This document shows, piece after piece, positions 52,960 to 64,000 of a stretch of 64,000 nt of DNA (positions within the stretch are counted from its first letter, which is position 1; every line of letters starts with the position of its first letter). Below the pieces are notes generated by a model that saw only the letters and a program-made list of their open reading frames with translations, did not search any database and had not been told where the DNA came from. Position numbers and translations under genes: made by a program. The stretch comes from Megachile rotundata (taxonomy: Eukaryota; Arthropoda; Insecta; Hymenoptera; Megachilidae). The DNA lies in the NCBI RefSeq assembly GCF_050947335.1, contig NW_027474076.1:28858-92857 (forward strand), in the 5' to 3' direction.

Positions 52960-55449
52960 TTATATGATCGATAGAACGACAATTACTATACTTACTACTC
53001 TTATTATTATCAATCTAACTCATATTATTAGCCATATTGTGTTTATGTGATGGATAGGACGACAATCACTATACTTATTACTCTTAATGTTATCAATCTA
53101 ACTCATATTATCACCCATATTATGCTTGTATGGTCGATTGAACTACAATTTCTATACTCATTACTCTTATTATTATCAATTTAACTCATATTATTAGCCA
53201 TATTATGCTTATATGATCGATAGAACGACAATTACTATACTTATTCCTCTTATTATTATCAATCTAACTCATATTATTAGCCATATTATGCTTATGTGAT
53301 CGATAGAACGACAATTACTATACTTATTACTCTCATTATTATCAATCTAACTCATATTATTAGCCATATTATGCTTATATGATCGATAGAACTACAATTA
53401 CTATACTTATTACTCTTATTATTATAAATCTAACTCATATTCTTAACCATATTATGCACATAGGATTGATAGAACTACAATTACTATACTCATTACTCTT
53501 ATTATTATCAATCTAACTCATATTATTAGCCATATTATGCTTATATGACCGATAGAACGGCAATTACTATACCCATTACTCTTATTATTATCAATCTAAC
53601 TCATATTATTAGCCATATTGTGATTATGCGATCGATAGAACGACAATTACTATACATATTACTCTTATTATTATCAATATAACTCATATTATTAGCCATG
53701 TTATGCTTATATGATCGATAGACCGACAAATACTATACTTATTTCTCTTAATATTATCAATCTAACTCATATTACTAGCCATATTATGCATATGTGATCG
53801 ATAGAACGACAATTACTATAAATATTGCTCTTATTATTATCAATCTAACTCATATTATTAGCCATATTATGCTTATATGATCGATAGAACGACATTTACT
53901 ATACTCATTACTCTTATTGTTATCAATCTAACTCATAATATTAGTCATATTATGCTTATATGATCGATAGAACGACAATTACTATACTTATTCCTCTTAT
54001 TATTATCAATCTAACTCATATTATTAGCCACATTATGCTTATGTGATCGATAGAACGAAAATTACTATACTTATTACTCTCATTATTATCAATCTAACTC
54101 ATATTATTAGCCATATTATGCTTATATGATCGATAGAACGACAATTACTATACTTATTCCTCTTATTATTATCAATCTAACTCATATTATTAGCCATATT
54201 GTGTTTATGTGATCGATAGGACGATAATCACTATACTTATTACTCTTAATATTATCAATCTAACTCATATTATTAGCCATATTATGCTTATGTGATCGAT
54301 AGAACGACAATTACTATACTTACTACTCTCATTATTATCAATCTAACTCATATTATTAGCCATATTATGCTTATATGATCGATAGAACTACAATTACTAT
54401 GCTTATTACTCTTATTATTATAAATCTAACTCATATTCTTATCCATATTATGCACATAGGATTGATAGAACTACAATTACTATACTCATTACTCTTATTA
54501 TTATCAATCTAACTCATATTATTACGCATATTATGCTTATGTGATCGATAGAACGACAATTACTACACTTATTACTCTTATTATTATCAATATAACTCAT
54601 ATTATTAGCCATATTATGCTTATATGATCGATAGACCGACAATTACTATACTCATTTCTCTTATTATTATCAATCTAACTCATATTATTAGCCATATTAT
54701 GCTTGTATGGTCGATTGAACTACAATTTCTATACTCATTACTCTTATTATTATCAATTTAACTCAAATTATTAGCCATATTATGCTTATATGATCGATAG
54801 AACGACAATTACTATACTTATTCCTCTTATTATTATCAATCTAACTCATATTATTAGCCATATTATGCTTATGTGATCGATAGAACGACAATTACTATAC
54901 TTATTACTCTCATTATTATCAATCTAACTCATATTATTAGCCATATTATGCTTATATGATCGATAGAACTACAATTACTATACTTATTACTCTTATTATT
55001 ATAAATCTAACTCATATTCTTAACCATATTATGCACATAGGATTGATAGAACTACAATTACTATACTCATTACTCTTATTGTTATCAATCTAACTCATAT
55101 TATTAGCCATATTATGCTTATATGATCGACAGAACGACAACTCCTATACTTATTACACTCACAATTATCAATCTAACTCATATTATTAGCCATATTATGC
55201 TTATATGATCGATAGAACGACAATTACTATACCCATTACTCTTATTATTATCAATCTAACTCATATTATTAGCCATATTATGCTTACATGATCGACAGAA
55301 CGACAATTCCTATACTTATTACACTCACTATTATCAATCTAACTCATATTATTAACCATATTATGCAGACATGATCAATAGAAAGACAATTACTATACTC
55401 ATTTCTCTTATTATTACCAATCTAACTCATATTATTAGCCATATTGTGA
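52960..55449. repeat. Master block X2, with 415-bp and 166-bp deletions
   Basis: It matches X1 from 2,076 at a constant spacing of 50,884 bp to 54,287 (X1 3,403). The spacing then falls to 50,469, so exactly five monomers (X1 3,404-3,818, 415 bp) are missing. At 55,118 a G copy ends 'attagcc' instead of 'attaacc' and is followed at once by B: the H and 'agatatt' monomers of X1 (166 bp) are also missing. Markers 'ataatattag' (53,936), 'gaacgaaaatt' and 'ctcaaattatt' (54,763) confirm the alignment. Private changes include 'gacgataatc' and 'gaaagacaatt'. Confidence 0.86.
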
Positions 55450-56030
55450 TTATGCGATCGATAGAACGACAATTACTATACTTATTACTCTTATTATTAT
55501 CAATATAACTCATATTATTAGCCACATTATGCTTATATGATCGATAGACCGACAAATACTATACTTATTACTCTTAATATTATCAATCTAACTCATATTA
55601 CTAGCCATATTATGCATATGTGATCGATAGAACGACAATTACTATAAATATTGCTCTTATTATTATCAATCTAACTCATATTATTAGCCATATTATGCTT
55701 ATGTGATCGATAGAACGACAATTACTATACTCATTACTCTTATTATTATCAATCTAACTCATATTATTAGCCATATTATACTTATATGATCGATAGAACG
55801 ACAATTACTATACCCATTACTCTTATTATTATCAATCTAACTCATATTATTAGCCATATTATGCTTATATGATCGATAGAACGACAATTACTATACCCAT
55901 TACTCTTATTATTATCAATCTAACTCATATTATTAGCCATATTATGCTTATATGATCGATAGAACGACAATTACTATACCCATTACTCTTATTATTATCA
56001 ATCTAACTCATATTATTAGCCATATTAAGC
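55450..56030. repeat. K-L-M-A-B-B-B run (7 monomers)
   Basis: K, L and M are followed by an A copy with 'ttatgtg', a B copy preceded by 'attatac' and two more B copies, the last ending 'attaagc'. This matches 6,227 onward and 58,938 onward, where B is also triplicated, and joins two copies of the master block. Confidence 0.83.
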
Positions 56031-57275
56031 TTATATGATCGATAGAACTACAATTACTATACTTATTACTCTTATTATTATAAATCTAACTCATATTCTT
56101 AACCATATTATGCACATAGGATTGATAGAACTACAATTACTATACTCATTACTCTTATTATTATCAATCTAACTCATATTATTAGCCATATTATGCTTAT
56201 ATGACCGATAGAACGGCAATTACTATACCCATTACTCTTATTATTATCAATCTAACTCATATTATTAGCCATATTGTGATTATGCGATCGATAGAACGAC
56301 AATTACTATACATATTACTCTTATTATTATCAATATAACTCATATTATTAGCCATGTTATGCTTATATGATCGATAGACCGACAAATACTATACTTATTT
56401 CTCTTAATATTATCAATCTAACTCATATTACTAGCCATATTATGCATATGTGATCGATAGAACGACAATTACTATAAATATTGCTCTTATTATTATCAAT
56501 CTAACTCATATTATTAGCCATATTATGCTTATGTGATCGATAGAACGACAATTACTATACTTATTACTCTCATTATTATCAATCTAACTCATATTATTAG
56601 CCATATTATGCTTATATGATCGATAGAACTACAATTACTATACTTATTACTCTTATTATTATAAATCTAACTCATATTCTTAACCATATTATGCACATAG
56701 GATTGATAGAACTACAATCACTATACTCATTACTCTTATTGTTATCAATCTAACTCATATTATTAGCCATATTATGCTTATATGATCGACAGAACGACAA
56801 CTCCTATACTTATTACACTCACAATTATCAATCTAACTCATATTATTAACCATATTATGCAGACATGATCAATAGAACGACAATTACTATACTCATTACT
56901 CTTATTATTATCAGTCTAATTCATATTATTAACCATATTATGCAGATATTATCGATAGAACGACAATTACTATACACATTACTCTTATTATTATCAATCT
57001 AACTCATATTATTAGCCATATTATGCTTATATGATCGATAGAACGACAATTACTATACCCATTACTCTTATTATTATCAATCTAACTCATATTATTAGCC
57101 ATATTATGCTTACATGATCGACAGAACGACAATTCCTATACTTACTACACTCACTATTATCAATCTAACTCATATTATTAACCATATTATGCAGACATGA
57201 TCAATAGAACGACAATTACTATACTCATTTCTCTTATTATTACCAATCTAACTCATATTATTAGCCATATTGTGA
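56031..57275. repeat. Master block X copy with a 17-monomer deletion
   Basis: E, F, 'gaccgatagaacggc' (56,197), K, L with 'atttctctt' and M match X1 from 2,491. The next monomer is D (56,529), which matches X1 4,400, so 2,989-4,399 of X1 (17 monomers, 1,411 bp) is absent. From D the match continues through E, F with 'cttattgttatc', G, H, 'agatattatc' (56,944), B, G' and H. Private changes: 'gaactacaatcac' in F, 'cagtctaattc' in H and 'tatacacatt' at about 56,971. Confidence 0.86.
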
Positions 57276-57607
57276 TTATGCGATCGATAGAACGACAATT
57301 ACTATACTTATTACTCTTATTATTATCAATATAACTCATATTATTAGCCACATTATGCTTATATGATCGATAGACCGACAAATACTATACTTATTACTCT
57401 TAATATTATCAATCTAACTCATATTACTAGCCATATTATGCATATGTGATCGATAGAACGACAATTACTATAAATATTGCTCTTATTATTATCAATCTAA
57501 CTCATATTATTAGCCATATTATGCTTATGTGATCGATAGAACGACAATCACTATACGTATTACTCTTATTATTATCAATATAACTGATATTAATAGCCAT
57601 ATTATGC

Positions 57608-57691
57608 TTATATGATCGCTAGACCGACAAATAATATACTTATTAATCTTAGTATTATCAAACATAACTCATATTATTAACCATATTATGC
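57608..57691. repeat. 84-bp monomer, variant O
   Basis: First of the tandem pair, with the 'caaacataac' insertion and 'cttagtatt', a change shared only with the copy at 63,917. Confidence 0.9.
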
Positions 57692-58438
57692 AGATATGAT
57701 CGATAGAACTACAATTTCTATACTCATTACTCTTATTATTATCAATCTAACTCATATTGTTAGCCATATTATGCTTATATGATCGATAGAACGACAATTA
57801 CTATACTCATTACTCTTATTATTATCAATCTAACTCATATTATTAGCCATATTGTGCTTATATGATCGATAGAACGACAATTACTATACTCATTACTATT
57901 ATTATTATCAATCTAACTCATATTATTAGCCATATTATGCTTACATGATCGACAGAACGACAATTCCTATACTTATTACACTCACTATTATCAATCTAAC
58001 TCATATTATTAACCATATTATGCAGACATGATCAATAGAACGACAATTACTATACTCATTTCTCTTATTATTATCAATCTAACTCATATTATTAGCCATA
58101 TTGTGATTATGCGATCGATAGAACGACAATTACTATACTTATTACTCTTATTATTATCAATATAACTCATATTATTAGCCACATTATGCTTATATGATCG
58201 ATAGACCGACAAATACTATACTTATTACTCTTAATATTATCAATCTAACTCATATTACTAGCCATATTATGCATATGTGATCGATAGAACGACAATTACT
58301 ATAAATATTGCTCTTATTATTATCAATCTAACTCATATTATTAGCCATATTATGCTTATGTGATCGATAGAACGACAATCACTATACGTATTACTCTTAT
58401 TATTATCAATATAACTGATATTAATAGCCATATTATGC

Positions 58439-58522
58439 TTATATGATCGCTAGACCGACAAATAATATACTTATTAATCTTAATATTATCAAACATAACT
58501 CATATTATTAACCATATTATGC
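58439..58522. repeat. 84-bp monomer, variant O
   Basis: Second of the tandem pair, with the insertion but 'cttaatatt', as in most O copies. Starts 831 bp after the first. Confidence 0.9.
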
Positions 58523-58937
58523 AGATATGATCGATAGAACTACAATTTCTATACTCATTACTCTTATTATTATCAATCTAACTCATATTGTTAGCCATAT
58601 TATGCTTATATGATCGATAGAACGACAATTACTATACTCATTACTCTTATTATTATCAATCTAACTCATATTATTAGCCATATTGTGCTTATATGATCGA
58701 TAGAACGACAATTACTATACTCATTACTATTATTATTATCAATCTAACTCATATTATTAGCCATATTATGCTTACATGATCGACAGAACGACAATTCCTA
58801 TACTTATTACACTCACTATTATCAATCTAACTCATATTATTAACCATATTATGCAGACATGATCAATAGAACGACAATTACTATACTCATTTCTCTTATT
58901 ATTATCAATATAACTCATATTATTAGCCATATTATGC

Positions 58938-60929
58938 TTATATGATCGATAGACCGACAAATACTATACTTATTACTCTTAATATTATCAATCTAACTCA
59001 TATTACTAGCCATATTATGCATATGTGATCGATAGAACGACAATTACTATAAATATTGCTCTTATTATTATCAATCTAACTCATATTATTAGCCATATTA
59101 TGCTTATGTGATCGATAGAACGACAATTACTATACTCATTACTCTTATTATTATCAATCTAACTCATATTATTAGCCATATTATACTTATATGATCGATA
59201 GAACGACAATTACTATACCCATTACTCTTATTATTATCAATCTAACTCATATTATTAGCCATATTATGCTTATATGATCGATAGAACGACAATTACTATA
59301 CCCATTACTCTTATTATTATCAATCTAACTCATATTATTAGCCATATTATGCTTATATGATCGATAGAACGACAATTACTATACCCATTACTCTTATTAT
59401 TATCAATCTAACTCATATTATTAACCATATTATGCTTATATGATCGATAGAACTACAATTACTATACTTATTACTCTTATTATTATAAATCTAACTCATA
59501 TTCTTATCCATATTATGCACATAGGATTGATAGAACTACAATTACTATACTCATTACTCTTATTATTATCAATCTAACTCATATTATTACGCATATTATG
59601 CTTATGTGATCGATAGAACTACAATTACTACACTTATTACTCTTATTATTATCAATATAACTCATATTATTAGCCATATTATGCTTATATGATCGATAGA
59701 CCGACAATTACTATACTCATTTCTCTTATTATTATCAATCTAACTCATATTATTAGCCATATTATGCTTGTATGGTCGATTGAACTACAATTTCTATACT
59801 CATTACTCTTATTATTATCAATTTAACTCATATTATTAGCCATATTATGCGTATGTGATCGATAGAACGACAATTACTACACTTATTCCTCTTATTATTA
59901 TCAATCTAACTCATATTATTAGCCATATTATGCTTATGTGATCGATAGAACGACAATTACTATACTTATTACTCTCATTATTATCAATCTAACTCATATT
60001 ATTAGCCATATTATGCTTATATGATCGATAGAACTACAATTACTATACTTATTACTCTTATTATTATAAATCTAACTCATATTCTTAACCATATTATGCA
60101 CATAGGATTGATAGAACTACAATTACTATACTCATTACTCTTATTATTATCAATCTAACTCATATTATTAGCCATATTATGCTTATATGATCGACAGAAC
60201 GACAACTCCTATACTTATTACACTCACAATTATCAATCTAACTCATATTATTAACCATATTATGCAGATATGATCAATAGAACGACAATTACTATACTCA
60301 TTACTCTTATTATTATCAGTCTAACTCATATTATTAACCATATTATGCAGATATGATCGATAGAACTACAATTTCTATACTCATTACTCTTATTATTATC
60401 AATCTAACTCATATTGTTAGCCATATTATGCTTATATGATAGATAGAACGACAATTACTATACTCATTACTCTTATTATTATCAATCTAACTCATATTAT
60501 TAGCCATATTGTGCTTATATGATCGATAGAACGACAATTACTATACTCATTACTATTATTATTATCAATTTAACTCATATTATTAGCCATATTATGCTTA
60601 TGTGATCGATAGAACGACAATTACTATACTTATTACTCTCATTATTATCAATCTAACTCATATTATTAGCCATATTATGCTTATATGATCGATAGAACTA
60701 CAATTACTATACTTATTACTCTTATTATTATCAATTTAACTCATATTATTAGCCATATTATGCTTATATGATCGATAGAACGACAATTACTATACTTATT
60801 ACTCTCATTATTATCAATCTAACTCATATTATTAGCCATATTATGCTTATATGATCGATAGAACTACAATTACTATACTTATTACTCTTATTATTATCAA
60901 TCTAACTCATATTATTAGCCATATTATGC
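58938..60929. repeat. Satellite mosaic (24 monomers)
   Basis: L, M, A, B, B, B, E, F and the 'tactacac' copy match 6,227-6,973. J, then 'gtatgtgatc' (59,851), D, E, F, G, H, I and 'gatagatag' match 52,213 onward. From 60,601 there are two alternating pairs of a 'ctctcatt' monomer and a 'gaactac' monomer, a local two-monomer repetition that leads into E at 60,930. Confidence 0.82.
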
Positions 60930-61012
60930 TTATATGATCGATAGAACTACAATTACTATACTTATTACTCTTATTATTAGAAATCTAACTCATATTCTTA
61001 ACCATATTATGC

Positions 61013-61094
61013 ACATAGGATTGATAGAACTACAATTACTATACTCATTACTCTTATTATTATCAATCTAACTCATATTATTAGCCATATATGC
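61013..61094. repeat. 82-bp monomer with a one-base deletion
   Basis: This F copy ends 'ccatatatgc' where nearly all others end 'ccatattatgc'. The loss falls in the best-conserved part of the monomer and is private to it. Confidence 0.9.
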
Positions 61095-63916
61095 TTATAT
61101 GACCGATAGAACGGCAATTACTATACCCATTACTCTTATTATTATCAATCTAACTCATATTATTAGCCATATTGTGATTATGCGATCGATAGAACGACAA
61201 TTACTATACATATTACTCTTATTATTATCAATATAACTCATATTATTAGCCATGTTATGCTTATATGATCGATAGACCGACAAATACTATACTTATTTCT
61301 CTTAATATTATCAATCTAACTCATATTACTAGCCATATTATGCATATGTGATCGATAGAACGACAATTACTATAAATATTGCTCTTATTATTATCAATCT
61401 AACTCATATTATTAGCCATATTATGCTTATATGATCGATAGAACGACATTTACTATACTCATTACTCTTATTGTTATCAATCTAACTCATAATATTAGTC
61501 ATATTATGCTTATATGATCGATAGAACGACAATTACTATACTTATTCCTCTTATTATTATCAATCTAACTCATATTATTAGCCACATTATGCTTATGTGA
61601 TCGATAGAACGAAAATTACTATACTTATTACTCTCATTATTATCAATCTAACTCATATTATTAGCCATATTATGCTTATATGATCGATAGAACGACAATT
61701 ACTATACTTATTCCTCTTATTATTATCAATCTAACTCATATTATTAGCCATATTGTGTTTATGTGATCGATAGGACGACAATCACTATACTTATTACTCT
61801 TAATATTATCAATCTAACTCATATTATCAGCCATATTATGCTTATATGATCGATAGAACTACAATTACTATACTTATTACTCTTATTATTATAAATCTAT
61901 CTCATATTCTTAACCATATTATGCACATAGGATTGATAGAACTACAATTCCTATACTCATTACTCTTATTATTATCAATCTAACTCATATTATTAGCCAT
62001 ATTATGCTTATATGATCGATAGAACGACAATTACTATACCCATTACTCTTATTATTATCAATCTAACTCATATTATTAGCCATATTATGCTTATATGATC
62101 GATAGAACGACAATTACTATACCCATTACTCTTATTATTATCAATCTAACTCATATTATTAGCCATATTATGCTTATATGATCGATAGAACGACAATTAC
62201 TATACTTATTCCTCTTATTATTATCAATCTAACTCATATTATTAGCCATATTATGCTTATGTGATCGATAGAACGACAATTACTATACTTATTACTCTCA
62301 TTATTATCAATCTAACTCATATTATTAGCCATATTATGCTTATATGATCGATAGAACTACAATTACTATGCTTATTACTCTTATTATTATAAATCTAACT
62401 CATATTCTTATCCATATTATGCACATAGGATTGATAGAACTACAATTACTATACTCATTACTCTTATTATTATCAATCTAACTCATATTATTACGCATAT
62501 TATGCTTATGTGATCGATAGAACGACAATTACTACACTTATTACTCTCATTATTATCAATATAACTCATATTATTAGCCATATTATGCTTATATGATCGA
62601 TAGACCGACAATTACTATACTCATTTCTCTTATTATTATCAATCTAACTCATATTATTAGCCATATTATGCTTGTATGGTCGATTGAACTACAATTTCTA
62701 TACTCATTACTCTTATTATTATCAATTTAACTCAAATTATTAGCCATATTATGCTTATATGATCGATAGAACGACAATTACTATACTTATTCCTCTAATT
62801 ATTATCAATCTAACTCATATTATTAGCCATATTATGCTTATGTGATCGATAGAACGACAATTACTATACTTATTACTCTCATTATTATCAATCTAACTCA
62901 TATTATTAGCCATATTATGCTTATATGATCGATAGAACTACAATTACTATACTTATTACTCTTATTATTATAAATCTAACTCATATTCTTAACCATATTA
63001 TGCACATAGGATTGATAGAACTACAATTACTATACTCATTACTCTTATTGTTATCAATCTAACTCATATTATTAGCCATATTATGCTTATATGATCGACA
63101 GAACGACAACTCCTATACTTATTACACTCACAATTATCAATCTAACTCATATTATTAACCATATTATGCAGACATGATCAATAGAACGACAATTACTATA
63201 CTCATTACTCTTATTATTATCAGTCTAACTCATATTATTAACCATATTATGCAGATATTATCGATAGAACGACAATTACTATACTCATTACTCTTATTAT
63301 TATCAATCTAACTCATATTATTAGCCATATTATGCTTATATGATCGATAGAACGACAATTACTATACCCATTACTCTTATTATTATCAATCTAACTCATA
63401 TTATTAGCCATATTATGCTTACATGATCGACAGAACGACAATTCCTATACTTATTACACTCACTATTATCAATCTAACTCATATTATTAACCATATTATG
63501 CAGACATGATCAATAGAACGACAATTACTATACTCATTTCTCTTATTATTACCAATCTAACTCATATTATTAGCCATATTGTGATTATGCGATCGATAGA
63601 ACGACAATTACTATACTTATTACTCTTATTATTATCAATATAACTCATATTATTAGCCACATTATGCTTATATGATCGATAGACCCACAAATACTATACT
63701 TATTACTCTTAATATTATCAATCTAACTCATATTACTAGCCATATTATGCATATGTGATCGATAGAACGACAATTACTATAAATATTGCTCTTATTGTTA
63801 TCAATCTAACTCATATTATTAGCCATATTATGCTTATGTGATCGATAGAACGACAATCACTATACGTATTACTCTTATTATTATCAATATAACTGATATT
63901 AATAGCCATATTATGC

Positions 63917-64000
63917 TTATATGATCGCTAGACCGACAAATAATATACTTATTAATCTTAGTATTATCAAACATAACTCATATTATTAACCATATTATGC
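63917..64000. repeat. 84-bp monomer, variant O (last monomer of the window)
   Basis: Carries 'caaacataac' and 'cttagtatt', as at 57,608, and ends on the final base of the window. Confidence 0.9.

Larger units (their letters stand above)
57276..58937. repeat. 10-monomer HOR (831 bp), two tandem copies
   Basis: K-L-M-N-O-I-A-A-G'-H at 57,276-58,106 and again at 58,107-58,937. Both contain the rare 'tacgtattactc' in N and an 84-bp O monomer. Differences seen: 'cttagtatt' in the first O copy against 'cttaatatt', and 'caatctaac' in the first H against 'caatataac' in the second. The second H (58,855) is thus an H/K hybrid and is followed by L, one monomer being skipped; 6,144 has the same hybrid. 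Confidence 0.88.
1..64000. repeat. 83-bp satellite DNA array, 771 head-to-tail monomers
   Basis: The window is a single tandem array with an 83-bp period from first to last base. Nearly every copy ends in 'ccatattatgc' and carries 'atcgatag' about ten bases into the next copy, so the phase can be followed throughout. Copies are of one orientation; I saw no reverse-complement block. Starting at base 1, monomer starts fall on 1+83k until 5,728, after which thirteen one-base indels shift the phase by a net +7, matching 64,000 = 771 x 83 + 7. I checked the phase directly at many points, including 4,981, 9,964, 29,968, 41,007 and 61,427. Neither edge of the array is in view. Such arrays are typical of eukaryotic heterochromatin, including centromeres. 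Function and taxon cannot be read from the sequence, and the family is not one I recognise. Confidence 0.98.
1..64000. other. No coding capacity: consensus monomer closed in all six frames
   Basis: The consensus has plus-strand stops at monomer positions 6 (tga), 13 (tag), 57 (taa) and 70 (tag). Because 83 = 3 x 27 + 2, each monomer shifts the frame, and over three monomers every frame meets these stops with a largest stop-to-stop gap of 102 bases, so about 33 codons. On the minus strand, the tta, cta and tca triplets at 1, 24, 27, 33, 36, 42, 45, 48, 51, 56, 61, 66, 69 and 78 leave gaps of at most about 78 bases. Variants that lose a stop, such as 'cgacag' for 'cgatag', lengthen a frame only locally. 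Any short open frame is therefore a by-product of the repeat. No tRNA, rRNA or transposon sequence interrupts the array. Confidence 0.95.
60930..64000. repeat. Master block X3, runs off the window
   Basis: It matches X1 from 2,491 with constant monomer order: E (with private 'attagaaatc'), F, 'gaccgatagaacggc', K, L, M, 'gacatttac' with 'ataatattag' (61,427), C, D, C, P, E with 'aaatctatctc' and on through J with 'ctcaaattatt' (62,732), G, H, 'agatatt', B, G' and H to 63,584. It keeps the five monomers X2 lost but lacks the three X1 has at 5,147-5,395. K-L-M-N-O follow to the end, cut by the window and not by a breakpoint. Confidence 0.87.

Noticed and set aside
1..64000. CRISPR array, suggested by regular direct repeats
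   Set aside because: The whole 83-bp period is repeated with small changes; there are no unique spacers between short constant repeats and no cas genes.
1..64000. Short open reading frames on both strands
   Set aside because: Stops at fixed monomer positions close every frame of the consensus within about 102 bases on the plus strand and 78 on the minus; the remaining short frames are repeat by-products.
1..64000. Repeated 'tatactcatt' and 'ttatatg' as promoter or TATA-like elements
   Set aside because: They recur every 83 bp as part of an AT-rich monomer and have no gene downstream; similarity is expected from composition.
1..64000. CENP-B box
   Set aside because: No monomer variant that I read has the needed TTCG with downstream CGGG spacing; the closest CG-bearing motif is 'gatcgatagaacgac', which does not fit.
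1..64000. Replication-origin iterons, because of the regular 'gatcgat' motif
   Set aside because: Iterons come in small clusters near a replication gene; here the motif is in several hundred identical-phase copies and no such gene exists.
1..64000. Telomeric or simple-sequence repeat
   Set aside because: The period is 83 bp with complex internal sequence; the 'ttattatta' stretch is only about ten bases per monomer.
1..64000. Inverted repeats or strand switches between blocks
   Set aside because: I looked for the reverse complement of the conserved end ('gcataatatgg') as a block signature and saw none; all copies run the same way.

Overview
The whole 64,000-base window is one uninterrupted tandem satellite array. 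The repeat unit is 83 bp, about 25% G+C, and every copy lies head to tail in the same orientation. I find no gene, RNA gene, transposon or unique sequence. From the length and the indel-bearing copies I located, the window holds 771 monomers: 758 of 83 bp, ten of 84 bp and three of 82 bp (62,914 + 840 + 246 = 64,000). With the monomer phased to begin at base 1, the last one ends at base 64,000. Megabase-style satellite of this kind points to a eukaryotic chromosome, in a centromeric, pericentromeric, subtelomeric or other heterochromatic block. I do not recognise the family and cannot name a taxon.

The monomers are not interchangeable. About sixteen recurring variants can be told apart by their first bases and a few internal sites, and they follow each other in fixed orders. 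I use these short names: A, consensus; B, 'tacccattac'; C, 'cttattcctc'; D, 'ttatgtg' with 'ctctcatt'; E, 'ataaatc' with 'cttaacc'; F, 'acatagg'; G, 'cgacagaacgacaactcc'; G', 'ttacatg' with 'attcctat'; H, 'agacatg'; I, 'agatatg' with 'attgttagcc'; J, 'ttgtatggtcgattg'; K, 'ttatgcg'; L, 'gaccgacaaatac'; M, 'atatgtg' with 'aaatattgc'; N, 'caatcactatac' with 'caatata'; O, 'cgctagaccg'; P, 'gataggacg'. These orders form higher-order repeats (HORs).

Layout: 1-2,490 is a mosaic rich in C-D-E-F-G-H-I runs. 2,491-5,811 is a master block (X1) that recurs at 52,960-55,449, 56,031-57,275 and 60,930-64,000 with clean whole-monomer deletions. 7,638-9,963 recurs at 15,027-17,351, and 13,035-14,943 recurs at 17,352-19,510. 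18,847-21,834 is a 12-monomer (996 bp) HOR in three tandem copies. It is nested in a 36-monomer (2,988 bp) tandem duplication (20,839-26,814), with further copies of the 12-mer at 26,815, 34,284 and 38,268. 33,703-35,777 recurs at 37,687-39,761. 48,810-52,212 is a 20-monomer (1,660 bp) tandem duplication, and 57,276-58,937 is a 10-monomer (831 bp) one. Remaining stretches are mosaics of the same variants.

Nothing here works as a gene set. The biology is the array: unequal exchange in whole-monomer steps, leaving hybrid monomers at the junctions, with the flanks of the window sharing one HOR family and the centre dominated by another. All comparisons were made by eye, so mismatch counts are minimum estimates.
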